From positions 62,001 to 126,000 of the forward strand of contig CAZZCX010000001.1 of NCBI GenBank assembly GCA_964653195.1: a stretch of 64,000 nucleotides of DNA, given 5' to 3'. The notes under the pieces were generated by a model that was given only the letters and a program-made list of their open reading frames with translations, was not told where the DNA came from and did no database searches. This DNA is from CAYMDS01 sp964653195 (GTDB taxonomy: Bacteria; Patescibacteriota; Microgenomatia; Levybacterales; UBA12049). A program made the position numbers and the translations under genes. Positions 7,943 to 16,198 of this stretch are shown piece after piece (within the stretch, counting starts at the first letter, position 1; the number at the start of each line of letters is the position of its first letter).

Positions 7943-8024
7943 TCTTAGGATTAATCCCAAATTAATTTTAAGCCTTGAAGAAATTTATATCAAAATAAAT
8001 TAAAATTTAAAGTAAAATAAAATT

Positions 8025-8369
8025 ATGAATGCAAAAACACAAAGTATAAATAGACAAATGCGGATTAGGAGAAAGATACGTATAGTTTCAAGCAGGCCTA
8101 GGCTTTCAATATTCCGTTCAAATAAATATTTATATGCACAAATCATTGATGATGTAAAAGGACAAACACTATTGGGTGTTTCTGAGAAGGTTTTAGAAGA
8201 ACAAAACGGAGCTAAAACTGATAAAGCCAAACAGCTTGGGATGACACTTGCAAAAAAAGCGAGAGACTTAAAAATTGAAGCTGTTGTATTTGATAAGGGT
8301 AGGTTTTCATATCATGGAAAAGTAAAAGCTTTTGCAGATGGAGCAAGAGAAGGAGGGCTTAAGTTTTAA
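8025..8369 (+). CDS. rplR: 50S ribosomal protein L18 (uL18)
   Basis: L18 binds 5S rRNA. The 114-residue protein has RRKIRIVSSRPRLSIFRSNKYLYAQIIDD at residues 13-41 and FDKGRFSYHGKVKAFADGAREGGL at the C-terminus, both hallmarks. The first residues of the longer family members are missing, but this is common. Confidence 0.94.
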   Translation: MNAKTQSINRQMRIRRKIRIVSSRPRLSIFRSNKYLYAQIIDDVKGQTLLGVSEKVLEEQNGAKTDKAKQLGMTLAKKARDLKIEAVVFDKGRFSYHGKVKAFADGAREGGLKF

Positions 8370-8463
8370 TTAAAAGATTATAAATAAAATCACAATGATC
8401 TAGATTAAAGACAAAATATTTTAGATTTTAATTTTAATTTTTTATTTTAAATGAAAGAAGTAT

Positions 8464-8970
8464 ATGGATAATAAAAATAATTTCAAAAAGTTTGAAAACC
8501 AAAGTGGTTTTGATGAGCAGGTAGTAAGTATTAACCGTGTAACTAAAAAAACAAAAGGCGGAAATAAAATGGGATTTGCTGCGCTGGCAGTTGTAGGAGA
8601 TAAGAATGGAAGAGTGGGTGTTGGACTGGGGAAAGCGATGGATGTATCAACTGCTATACGTAAAGCAATAATATTAGCGAGAAAAAAACTTTTAACAGTT
8701 CCAATAATTAACGGCACTATACCTTTTAGAATTGATGTGAAAGTTGGTGCAGCAAAAATAATGCTAAAACCAGCTCCTAAGGGTTCGGGTATTATCGCAG
8801 GTGGAGCTGTGCGTAGTGTAGTATCGGTTGCAGGGATTGAGAATATTTCAAGCAAAGTGTTAGGTACCACAAATGCTGTAAATAACGTATATGCAACCAT
8901 GGAAGCACTTAAACAAATCGCGGAACGTCATGCTAGTTCAAATCATTTAAAGATGGGGGGGAAGAAATAA
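8464..8970 (+). CDS. rpsE: 30S ribosomal protein S5 (uS5)
   Basis: S5 controls decoding accuracy and mRNA entry. The 168-residue protein has the dsRBD-like N-domain (VVSINRVTKKTKGGNKMGFAAL) and the C-terminal APKGSGIIAGGAVRSVVSVAGI segment. Its TAA shares one base with the rplO ATG. In most bacteria rpmD (uL30) comes next; here it is absent. Confidence 0.96.
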   Translation: MDNKNNFKKFENQSGFDEQVVSINRVTKKTKGGNKMGFAALAVVGDKNGRVGVGLGKAMDVSTAIRKAIILARKKLLTVPIINGTIPFRIDVKVGAAKIMLKPAPKGSGIIAGGAVRSVVSVAGIENISSKVLGTTNAVNNVYATMEALKQIAERHASSNHLKMGGKK

Positions 8971-9407
8971 TGCAATTACATTCACTTACCCAAACCGTAG
9001 AAAAAAGCAAAAAAAGATTAGGTCAAGGACATGGATCTGGACGGGTTAAGACTAGTGGTAGGGGAACAAAGGGACAGAATGCGCGGTCAAAGAGACCTCT
9101 TCAGTTTGAGGGTGGTGCTCTGCCGTTGACTAAGCGTCTTCCTTTTCTGCGCGGAAAAGATAGAAATAAGTCTTTAAAACTAAAACCGCTTAGTATTAAT
9201 TTATCTATGATTAGTAATTTACCGCAAAATACAGAAATTACTATTGATTCTTTGGTTAAACATAATTTGATCGCAAAAGGAAATGAAAAAAGGGGAGTGA
9301 AGCTTTTGGCAGTAGGGGAAATTACAAACGCTTATGTTGTAAAAATTCCCACATCCAAAACTGCACGTGTTAAAATAGAAAAAGTAGGCGGTAAAATTGA
9401 TGCATGA
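8970..9407 (+). CDS. rplO: 50S ribosomal protein L15 (uL15)
   Basis: The 145-residue L15 begins with the Gly/Arg-rich extension GQGHGSGRVKTSGRGTKGQNARS, which threads into 23S rRNA, and has the usual globular C-terminus. It starts directly on the rpsE stop (TAATG) and overlaps secY by 4 nt, so S5, L15 and SecY are probably translated as a coupled unit. Confidence 0.95.
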   Translation: MQLHSLTQTVEKSKKRLGQGHGSGRVKTSGRGTKGQNARSKRPLQFEGGALPLTKRLPFLRGKDRNKSLKLKPLSINLSMISNLPQNTEITIDSLVKHNLIAKGNEKRGVKLLAVGEITNAYVVKIPTSKTARVKIEKVGGKIDA

Positions 9408-10693
9408 ATGATGTTTTACAGATTCTTCGAAATAGCGTTAAGACCCCGGAAATAAGGAAAAAACTGCTGTTTACAGCAGCGATTTTTTTGATTTCACGTT
9501 TTTTTGTCCATATTCCGGTTTCTGGTGTCGATTTGGCGCAGCTTCGTACACTTTTTTCACAAAATCAATTTCTGGGTTTGCTTGATTTGTTTTCGGGAGG
9601 TACTTTAGCTAATTTCTCCATTATGGCTCTTGGCCTAAATCCTTATATCAATGCGTCAATTATCTTGCAGCTTATGACTATGATATTTCCGAAGCTTGAA
9701 GCATTACAAAAGGAGGGTGAGCAAGGGAGACGAAAAATTAATCAGTATACAAGGTTTATATCGATACCTTTGGCTGCATTACAGGCATTAGGCATGTATG
9801 CATTACTAAGAAGTCAAGGTATCATAACAACTCTTTCTCCGCTTTCACTTATATCTTTTATTTTGACTATGGTGGCAGGTACTATGCTTTTAGTTTGGCT
9901 TGGTGAATTGATCACTGAGCGTGGAATCGGGAATGGTATATCAGTTATGATATTTGCGGGAATTGTTGGAAGGCTGCCTGTCATATTGGGTCAAACAGCA
10001 TCAACTTTTTCATCAGAAAATGCATTAAATTTATTGATTTATGTAGCTATGGGTATAGGGATGATTGCCGGTGTTATTATAGTCAATGAAGCGACACGTA
10101 AAATTACAGTCCACTATGCTAAAAGAGTTCGTGGAAGCAAGATGTTTGGCGGTCAATCAACACATCTTCCACTTAGATTAAATCAGGCAGGTGTAATTCC
10201 TATTATTTTTGCTGTATCTCTAGTTTTACTTCCTTCGATGTTGGGAAATTATTTAGTTTCATCAGCAAATGCAACACTTGCAGGAGCCGGACAATTCTTA
10301 ACCACATTCTTTAATCCGGACTCTGCACAATATAATATTTTATATTTCACATTGGTCGTGGGCTTCACGTATTTTTATACAGCAGTTGTATTTAACCCTC
10401 AGAAAATTGCTGAAGAAATACAGAAATATGGTGGTTTTATTCCCGGTATCCGTCCAGGTTCCCAAACCACTAAATATCTAAACTATATTCTCAACAGAAT
10501 TACTTTAGTAGGAGCTATGTTTTTAGGTTTTATTGCAGTTTTGCCAACACTTGTAAAATTTGTTACCTCACAGCAGAATGTTTTAATTGGCGGAACAAGT
10601 ATACTTATAGTAGTGAGTGTAATTCTCGAGATATTTAAATCAATGGAAGCAAATCTTGTCACCAGAAATTATGAGGAATTTTTGAGAAAATAG
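9404..10693 (+). CDS. secY: Protein translocase subunit SecY
   Basis: SecY forms the protein-conducting channel of the inner membrane. The 429-residue protein has about ten hydrophobic segments, the FSGGTLANFSIMALGLNPYINASI stretch of TM2, QKEGEQGRRKINQYTR in the first cytoplasmic loops, and the conserved cytoplasmic loop with NPQKIAEEIQKYGGFIPGIRPG. It overlaps rplO by 4 nt. Confidence 0.96.
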   Translation: MNDVLQILRNSVKTPEIRKKLLFTAAIFLISRFFVHIPVSGVDLAQLRTLFSQNQFLGLLDLFSGGTLANFSIMALGLNPYINASIILQLMTMIFPKLEALQKEGEQGRRKINQYTRFISIPLAALQALGMYALLRSQGIITTLSPLSLISFILTMVAGTMLLVWLGELITERGIGNGISVMIFAGIVGRLPVILGQTASTFSSENALNLLIYVAMGIGMIAGVIIVNEATRKITVHYAKRVRGSKMFGGQSTHLPLRLNQAGVIPIIFAVSLVLLPSMLGNYLVSSANATLAGAGQFLTTFFNPDSAQYNILYFTLVVGFTYFYTAVVFNPQKIAEEIQKYGGFIPGIRPGSQTTKYLNYILNRITLVGAMFLGFIAVLPTLVKFVTSQQNVLIGGTSILIVVSVILEIFKSMEANLVTRNYEEFLRK

Positions 10694-10725
10694 TATTGCC
10701 TCATATTCAATATTCTTTTTAAGAT

Positions 10726-11274
10726 ATGAACATTATCATTATTGGTATTCAGGGGTCGGGAAAATCAACTCAAGGGAAATTGCTTTCTCGTAATCTGAAA
10801 ATACCTTATCTTTCTTCAGGGCATATATTTAGAGATCTAGCACACAAGAAAGATAAATTAGGAAGGTATATTAAAGAGCACATGCATGCGGGAATGCTTA
10901 TTCCTGATACGCAAGCACTTAAGATCATCACAGACTATCTTGACCTACCACTGTATGCAAATGGATTTATTTTGGACGGTTTCCCGAGAACCTTAAGTCA
11001 AGCTGAGAAGTTTTTGCACAAAGTCACCCATGTAGTTTATTTAAAAATCTCTGATAAAGAAGCACTGTGGCGGTTATCGTACCGTGAAGAAAAGAAAGAG
11101 GAGTTCCGAGAAGACGAGACATTGGCTGCAGTCAGACATCGTATTGATCTTTTTCATAAATTTACAACACCTGTTATCAAGTATTATGATGAGAAAAAGT
11201 TACTTATTGAGATAAACGGTGAGGTGAGCATCGAAGAAATAAATAAAGAAATTCTTAAAAGGCTTCGCGTATGA
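10726..11274 (+). CDS. adk: Adenylate kinase, short-LID form
   Basis: It interconverts ATP + AMP and 2 ADP. The P-loop GIQGSGKST spans residues 7-15, followed by YLSSGHIFRDLA (AMP site) and the DGFPRTLSQAE motif. At 182 residues it is short: the usual 30-residue zinc or non-zinc LID is replaced by a charged Arg/Glu/Lys segment (SYREEKKEEFRED). Its place after secY is the standard spc-operon position. It overlaps the next kinase gene by 4 nt. Confidence 0.88.
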   Translation: MNIIIIGIQGSGKSTQGKLLSRNLKIPYLSSGHIFRDLAHKKDKLGRYIKEHMHAGMLIPDTQALKIITDYLDLPLYANGFILDGFPRTLSQAEKFLHKVTHVVYLKISDKEALWRLSYREEKKEEFREDETLAAVRHRIDLFHKFTTPVIKYYDEKKLLIEINGEVSIEEINKEILKRLRV

Positions 11275-11861
11275 GAGATTTATCGGATAAAGCCTCTCAT
11301 TCATCTATAGTTATTGCAATTGTAGGAATGGCAGGAAGTGGTAAATCAGAAGCAGCTAAGTTTTTTAAAGAAAAAGATTTGCCGATCCTGCGTTTTGGTG
11401 ATGTGATTGATGAAGGGATAAAAGCGGAAGGACTTCCTTGGACTCCTGAAAATAATGTATATTACAGAAATAAAATTCGAAAAGAGCTAGGAATGGAGGC
11501 AGTGGCAGTGAAAATGTTGCCTAAAATTCAGAAGGTTTTAAGAGCAAATAGTAATATAGTAATGGATGGTTTATACAGTTGGGAGGAATACAAATACCTG
11601 CAAAAATTTTTACCTAAACTTTTTCTATTATGTGTATTTGCCCGTCCTTCTATACGTTATAATCGTCTCGAGAAAAGGGTTGATCGTAGTTTTAGTAAGG
11701 AAGATGCCATTAGGCGTGATATTACAGAAATTGAACAGTCACATAAAGCTGGTCCTATCGCCATTGCTAATTATCTTATTAAAAATGAATCGACGATTGA
11801 AAGATATCATGAAAAACTGAACACCTTTTGGCAAATTATGAAAAAAGGAGATATATGGTAG
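11271..11861 (+). CDS. P-loop nucleotide kinase-like protein (UPF0200 / dephospho-CoA-kinase-like)
   Basis: The 196-residue protein has a Walker A motif (GMAGSGKS, 19-26), a LRFGDVIDEG segment, VMDGLYSWEEYKYL as a Walker-B-like stretch, and an Arg-rich region (RLEKRVDRSF) like a lid. This arrangement resembles the archaeal UPF0200 family and AAA_18-type small-molecule kinases. The substrate is unknown. Its insertion between adk and map with overlaps at both ends suggests it is co-translated with nucleotide and translation genes. A second NMP kinase role is possible but not shown. Confidence 0.6.
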   Translation: MRDLSDKASHSSIVIAIVGMAGSGKSEAAKFFKEKDLPILRFGDVIDEGIKAEGLPWTPENNVYYRNKIRKELGMEAVAVKMLPKIQKVLRANSNIVMDGLYSWEEYKYLQKFLPKLFLLCVFARPSIRYNRLEKRVDRSFSKEDAIRRDITEIEQSHKAGPIAIANYLIKNESTIERYHEKLNTFWQIMKKGDIW

Positions 11862-12628
11862 ATATAAAAACTTCAAAAGAAATTGAATCGATGAAAAAAG
11901 GGGGAGGAATTCTATCTAGGGTTTTATGGGAAGTTTTAGCTCACGCAAAACCTGGTATAACTGAACTTGAGCTTGACCAGATGGCGGAACGGCTTATAAG
12001 AGAACAAGGTGGTGAGCCTGGTTTTAAAAAAGTTAAAGGATATTATCATACTATATGTGCTTGTACCAACGAAGTTGTTGTTCATGGTATACCTTCAGGT
12101 TATAAACTTAAAGCAGGTGATGTGATATGTATAGATTGTGGTGTTTACTATGATGGGTATCATACAGACATGGCAGAAACGGTTATAGTGAAGAATTCTG
12201 AAATCAAAATTCAAGGTTATGAGAAAAAGAAAAAGTTTCTAGATATTGGCAAGAAGGCGCTTAAAGCGGGGATAATGCAAGCAGTTACCGGGAATCGTAT
12301 AGGACATATATCAAAGGCCATACAAGACATTGTAGAGACTGATGGAGGGTACAGCGTGGTCCGATCTCTTATTGGACATGGTGTCGGACGGGAACTTCAT
12401 GAAGATCCTGAAGTGCCTGGATTTCTGGATAGAACAATTCTCAAAACTCCTCGACTTATGGAAGGGATGACTATTGCTATAGAAGTGATATATAACATGG
12501 GTAAATCAGAGGTGGTTTATGCTGGTACTGATGATTGGACGATAAAATCAGCAGATGGTAGTCTTTCTGCAGTTTTCGAGCGGACAGTTGCAATTACAAA
12601 TGCAGGGCCTTTTATATTAACTAGGTAA
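11855..12628 (+). CDS. map: Methionine aminopeptidase type I
   Basis: It removes the initiator Met from new proteins. Metal ligands are visible: the two Asp in the DCGVYYDGYHTDMAET region, His in GHGVGRELHEDP, Glu in TIAIEVIYNMG and Glu in SAVFERTVAIT. The start is ATG 11855, with AAAGGAG 4 nt upstream, rather than the in-frame TTG at 11828; this gives 257 residues. The first 7 nt overlap the upstream kinase gene. Confidence 0.95.
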   Translation: MVDIKTSKEIESMKKGGGILSRVLWEVLAHAKPGITELELDQMAERLIREQGGEPGFKKVKGYYHTICACTNEVVVHGIPSGYKLKAGDVICIDCGVYYDGYHTDMAETVIVKNSEIKIQGYEKKKKFLDIGKKALKAGIMQAVTGNRIGHISKAIQDIVETDGGYSVVRSLIGHGVGRELHEDPEVPGFLDRTILKTPRLMEGMTIAIEVIYNMGKSEVVYAGTDDWTIKSADGSLSAVFERTVAITNAGPFILTR

Positions 12629-12657
12629 TTGCCCTTTTGAGCTTGATTTGATATAAT
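12629..12657 (+). promoter_or_regulatory. Promoter for infA-rpmJ-rpsM segment
   Basis: TTGCCC (12629-12634), 17-nt spacer, TATAAT (12652-12657). It begins directly after the map stop codon. The start site would be near 12664, giving a 5' UTR of about 120 nt before infA. This leader contains no recognised motif. Confidence 0.6.
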
Positions 12658-12783
12658 TATTTTCGGTAAAATCAATCGATCTGAATTTGGCTTAAATTCT
12701 AAATTCTGCTGACTCTGCCGGTTGAGTAAATTTAACCCTAAATTAAGGCTAGTAGTATAGTTATATTTAGAATTTTAATATTT

Positions 12784-13002
12784 ATGGCTCATCAAGGATC
12801 AGTCGAGAAAAATGGAATCGTTAAAGAATCATTGCCCAATACTTTATTTAGGGTAGAGCTTGAGGAAGGGTCATTAATTTTATGTCATTTATCCGGGAAA
12901 ATGCGGATGAATTTTATAAAGATCTTACCTGGTGACAGAGTAATTGTTGAGATGACGCCTTACGATTTAAATAAAGGAAGAATTATTAGAAGATTAAAAT
13001 AA
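12784..13002 (+). CDS. infA: Translation initiation factor IF-1
   Basis: The 72-residue OB-fold protein binds the 30S A site. It shows the family pattern GIVKESLPNTLFRVELEEG, LCHLSGKMRMNFIKILPGDRVIVEMTPYDLNKGRIIRR. Length is canonical. It is followed by rpmJ after 1 nt, the usual order in the alpha operon region. Confidence 0.96.
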   Translation: MAHQGSVEKNGIVKESLPNTLFRVELEEGSLILCHLSGKMRMNFIKILPGDRVIVEMTPYDLNKGRIIRRLK

Positions 13003-13003
13003 T

Positions 13004-13117
13004 ATGAAAGTTCAAGCAAGTATAAAACCAAGATGTAAGAATTGTAAGAATGTTCGCAGAAAAGGCGTTGTGTTTATAGTGTGTACTACAGCAAAGCATA
13101 AACAAAGACAAGGCTAG
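13004..13117 (+). CDS. rpmJ: 50S ribosomal protein L36 (bL36), zinc-binding
   Basis: This 37-codon gene reads MKVQASIKPRCKNCKNVRR, then KGVVFIVCTTAKHKQRQG. The zinc ligands Cys11, Cys14, Cys27 and His32 are all kept, as in the classic L36. It starts 1 nt after infA and is followed by rpsM after 20 nt. Confidence 0.95.
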   Translation: MKVQASIKPRCKNCKNVRRKGVVFIVCTTAKHKQRQG

Positions 13118-13137
13118 TTTATATTTAATATTGAAAT

Positions 13138-13554
13138 ATGAGATTACTTGGAGTTATTATTCCTGATGATAAAAGAATTGACATAGCGCTTAGCTACCTT
13201 TATGGAGTCGGAAGAAAGAATGCTGTAAAGATTCTTAATAAAGCGGATGTTGATATATCAAAAAGGGCTAAGACTTTATCTGAAGAGGAACTTAAAAGAA
13301 TAACAAACGCAGTTGAGGGGATTAAGATTGAAGGAGATTTACGTGCAGAAGTGAATGGAAACATAAGGCAGCTTAAAGAGATGGGTGCTTATAGAGGTAT
13401 AAGACATAGTCGAAGTTTACCGGCACGAGGTCAGCGAACAAGATCGAATGCAAGGACTAAAAGGGGTAAGAGGGTAACAATTGGTGCTATAAAGAAAGAA
13501 TTAGTGGCTAAGATTGAAGCATCTCAAAAAACAAAAGAAGCAGCGAAAAAATAA
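13138..13554 (+). CDS. rpsM: 30S ribosomal protein S13 (uS13)
   Basis: S13 contacts P-site tRNA and 50S bridges. The 138-residue protein begins MRLLGVIIPDDKRIDIALSY, has the GVGRKNA helix-two-turn-helix, and the basic tail GIRHSRSLPARGQRTRSNAR plus TKRGKR. About 20 extra C-terminal residues are Lys/Ala/Glu-rich. Confidence 0.95.
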   Translation: MRLLGVIIPDDKRIDIALSYLYGVGRKNAVKILNKADVDISKRAKTLSEEELKRITNAVEGIKIEGDLRAEVNGNIRQLKEMGAYRGIRHSRSLPARGQRTRSNARTKRGKRVTIGAIKKELVAKIEASQKTKEAAKK

Positions 13555-13601
13555 TTTGAATCGTAATCAGATAGAACAATAGACAAAAATTATAAATAAA
13601 T

Positions 13602-14003
13602 ATGGTTAAAAAACTAACTAGCAATAAACCAGCCAAAAAGCGATCAAGCGTCGTAGTAGGCAGTCATGGTAAAGTTTTCATCACGGCTACATTCAATAAT
13701 ACCCTCGTTACCATTACGAATGAAAGTGGCGACACTCTTTCATGGAGTTCTTCTGGATCTAGAGGATTTAAAGGGACAAGAAAATCTACACCTTATGCAG
13801 CGTCACTTGCTGTAGAAGATGCTTCAAAAAAAGCTCTATCCAAAGGCTTAAAAAACGTTGAGGTGTTCATAAAGGGTCCAGGGTCAGGACGAGATTCAGC
13901 ACTGCGGGGAGTAAAAGCAGGTGGTTTAAGTATATTATCTATAACAGATGTGACACCTATTCCGCATAATGGACCGAGGGCACAGAAGCGGAGGAGAATT
14001 TAA
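13602..14003 (+). CDS. rpsK: 30S ribosomal protein S11 (uS11)
   Basis: The 133-residue S11 lies on the platform near the E-site mRNA. Family motifs: GKVFITATFNNTLVTITNESG, SSGSRGFKGTRKSTPYAA, FIKGPGSGRDSALRGVKAGG and the end TPIPHNGPRAQKRRR. An RBS is not obvious; rpsD follows after 5 nt. Confidence 0.96.
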   Translation: MVKKLTSNKPAKKRSSVVVGSHGKVFITATFNNTLVTITNESGDTLSWSSSGSRGFKGTRKSTPYAASLAVEDASKKALSKGLKNVEVFIKGPGSGRDSALRGVKAGGLSILSITDVTPIPHNGPRAQKRRRI

Positions 14004-14008
14004 TTTTT

Positions 14009-14611
14009 ATGGCACGTTATACGGGACCAAAACATAAATTAGCAAGAAGAGAAGGAGTTAATGTTTTAGATAAAACATCAGCAAGTCTTCTTAGGCGTAT
14101 TACTATACCACCAGGTGTGCATGGTAAAAAGCGCAAGAGAAGATTATCTGAATTTGGGCTACAGCTTAGAGAAAAACAAAAAGCTAAAGTAATATATGGA
14201 ATGCTTGAGAAGCAGTTCAAGCGTCTTGTTGAGACTGTAGCACGCCAGAAAGGTGATACAGAAGAATTACTTCTTTCACTACTTGAGACACGTTTAGATA
14301 ATATAGTTTATCGTTTAGGTTTTGCAAAATCCCGTTTTATGGCAAGGCAAATGGTTACTCATGGTCACGTGTTAATTAATGATAAGAAGTTGTCTATTCC
14401 TTCTTATCAAGTGAAAAAAGATGAAATCATATCACTTTCTCAAATTATTCAAAAGAATCCGGACATTATTAAACTCATGGCTGAAAACCAACCAATAGCG
14501 CCATTTCTTGCTAAAGAAGGAAACCAAGGAAAGCTTATAAGAGTTCCTCAGAAAAGCGATTTAGAATTTCCATTTAATACCAGACAGATCATTGAATATT
14601 ATTCACGTTAA
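14009..14611 (+). CDS. rpsD: 30S ribosomal protein S4 (uS4)
   Basis: S4 nucleates 30S assembly. The 200-residue protein begins MARYTGPKHKLARREGVN and has an S4 RNA-binding domain at about residues 93-150 (LETRLDNIVYRLGFAKSRFMARQMVTHGHV). The N-terminal Cys-type zinc site of some S4 proteins is absent. The promoter for rpoA lies within its last codons. Confidence 0.95.
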   Translation: MARYTGPKHKLARREGVNVLDKTSASLLRRITIPPGVHGKKRKRRLSEFGLQLREKQKAKVIYGMLEKQFKRLVETVARQKGDTEELLLSLLETRLDNIVYRLGFAKSRFMARQMVTHGHVLINDKKLSIPSYQVKKDEIISLSQIIQKNPDIIKLMAENQPIAPFLAKEGNQGKLIRVPQKSDLEFPFNTRQIIEYYSR

Positions 14612-14620
14612 TGATATACT
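14592..14620 (+). promoter_or_regulatory. rpoA promoter placing the start site almost on the ATG
   Basis: TTGAAT (14592-14597), 17-nt spacer, TATACT (14615-14620). Only 9 nt separate the -10 from the rpoA ATG at 14630, so the expected transcript would carry a 5' UTR of about 2-4 nt. It sits inside the 3' end of rpsD. Confidence 0.55.
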
Positions 14621-14629
14621 ACTAACTCT

Positions 14630-15562
14630 ATGGTTGAACTTAACTTTAATGTAAAAGAGCTCACTTTAACTGATGAATACGGTGAATTCGTAATTGAACC
14701 TTTGGAGCCGGGATACGGCTACACTATTGGTAATGCTTTAAGACGGGTTTTGTATGCTTCAATTCCTGGAGCTGCTGTAACCTCAGTTAGAATCACAGGT
14801 GTTAAGCACAGATTCTCTGTATTACCTGGTTTAAAGGAAAACATTATTGATTTTCTTTTAAATTTAAAGCAGCTCAATCTACGATTACTTGGAGAAGAAA
14901 ATTCTGCAACAATTACATTATCTGTAAAAGGTGAAAAGGTAATAAAAGCGTCTGATTTAGAAGTAAGCGAAAGTGTAGAGATAGCAAATCCTGATCTATA
15001 CCTCGGTACACTCTCTGGTGCAAAATCAAAATTGGAAATGCAACTTACTGTTGAGCGTGGATTTGGATTTTCACTTGCCGATGAAAGAAAGAGTAATGCA
15101 TTGGAAGTAATTCCTACAGATGCAGTATATACACCCGTAAAACGCGTTACTTACGCAGTTGAGGCTACTCGTGTTGGTCGGCAGACAAATCTTGATAAAT
15201 TAATTTTAAAAATTTGGACAAATGGTACAATTAATCCAAGAACTGTATTGGATGAAGCTGCAAAGATCCTTGCACATTCATTCTCTTTAATTTATCAACC
15301 TACAAAATCCTCAATGAGTGATTCTGAAGTAACTGAAAGTTCAACTTCCTCTATTCCGCCAGAAGCATTGAAGCTAACTATTGATGAGCTGGATCTTCCT
15401 ACAAGGATATATAATTCACTTCGCAATGGAGGCATTGAGACAGTTGAAGAGTTACTTAATACTCCTCGCAAAGAGCTTATTAGTATGCGTAATATGGGAG
15501 GGAAATCGATTACTGTTATTGAGGATAAGCTTCAAACAAAAGGTATATCCTTATCTGCCTAA
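14630..15562 (+). CDS. rpoA: RNA polymerase alpha subunit
   Basis: The 310-residue protein has the N-terminal dimerisation domain (EPLEPGYGYTIGNALRRVLYASIPG near residues 23-47, and NAL-type assembly motifs), a Ser/Thr/Glu linker at about 225-245, and an alpha-CTD (LDLPTRIYNSLRNGGIETVEELL, then RNMGGKSI) that contacts UP elements and activators. It lies between S4 and L17, as usual. Confidence 0.96.
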   Translation: MVELNFNVKELTLTDEYGEFVIEPLEPGYGYTIGNALRRVLYASIPGAAVTSVRITGVKHRFSVLPGLKENIIDFLLNLKQLNLRLLGEENSATITLSVKGEKVIKASDLEVSESVEIANPDLYLGTLSGAKSKLEMQLTVERGFGFSLADERKSNALEVIPTDAVYTPVKRVTYAVEATRVGRQTNLDKLILKIWTNGTINPRTVLDEAAKILAHSFSLIYQPTKSSMSDSEVTESSTSSIPPEALKLTIDELDLPTRIYNSLRNGGIETVEELLNTPRKELISMRNMGGKSITVIEDKLQTKGISLSA

Positions 15563-15566
15563 CCAG

Positions 15567-15661
15567 AAAGATATTAAGATATTGGGATACTGAGATATTA
15601 AGAGATATTCTATATCAAAACTTAATATCTTAATTTACTTAATATTTTAATATCTTTTTTT
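15567..15661 (+). repeat. AT-rich inverted-repeat array with terminal T7 between rpoA and rplQ
   Basis: Outer arms AAAGATATTAAGATATT (15567-15583) and AATATTTTAATATCTTT (15641-15657) pair at 16 of 17 positions. Inner arms GATATTAAG (15594-15602) and CTTAATATC (15621-15629) also pair. The right arm runs into a T tract ending at 15661, three bases before the rplQ ATG. The form is that of a terminator or attenuator made from repeated GATATTAAG units. Confidence 0.65.
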
Positions 15662-15664
15662 AAT

Positions 15665-16198
15665 ATGAAAAAAAACGTTTTTGGCCGACAATTTAAAAGA
15701 GATACAAATGAAAGAAAATCCCTGTTTAAAGGATTAATGACAGCATTGGTTATGCATGATCGGATCCAAACAACAGAAGAAAAAGCAAAATCAATCAAAG
15801 GTGCAGTAGAAAAGTTGGTTACAAAAGCGTTAAGAAAAGGAGAGAATTCCAAAAGAGAACTTCTCCCATTTTTAAGTGAGGATGCGGTTAAAAAAATGAT
15901 ACTAGACATTGCCCCTCGATTTACAGACAGAAGCGGAGGCTATACGAGGATAATCAAGCTTGGAAGACGATTTGGTGATAATGCATCTCTTGTTATACTT
16001 GAATGGGTTGAGCAAAGTAGCAATAAGAATGTAACGAGTAGTAGCACAACTAAGAAAGCTGATATAAAAACGGCAGTTGCCAAAGGTAGCAATGTCAGTG
16101 TAAAATCGAAAAAAACTAAAACAATTAGTTCGAATAAGCCTAAAACAGTAAAACTACCTAAAACAAAAAAAGTAAGAAAGGAAAGCAAGGAAAAATAA
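15665..16198 (+). CDS. rplQ: 50S ribosomal protein L17 (bL17) with Lys/Ser-rich tail
   Basis: The core (residues 1-120) shows FGRQFKRDTNERKSLFKGLM, HDRIQTTEEKAKSIKGAVEKL and DRSGGYTRIIKLGRRFGDNA, all typical. The protein has 177 residues against about 120; the last 55 are Lys/Ser/Thr-rich, probably disordered and RNA-binding. Its stop codon shares a base with the rplM start. Confidence 0.95.
   Translation: MKKNVFGRQFKRDTNERKSLFKGLMTALVMHDRIQTTEEKAKSIKGAVEKLVTKALRKGENSKRELLPFLSEDAVKKMILDIAPRFTDRSGGYTRIIKLGRRFGDNASLVILEWVEQSSNKNVTSSSTTKKADIKTAVAKGSNVSVKSKKTKTISSNKPKTVKLPKTKKVRKESKEK

Noticed and set aside
8442..8900. 152-codon minus-strand open frame
   Set aside because: It lies wholly antisense to rpsE, which has strong S5 homology; Pro/Ala/Thr-rich shadow translation.
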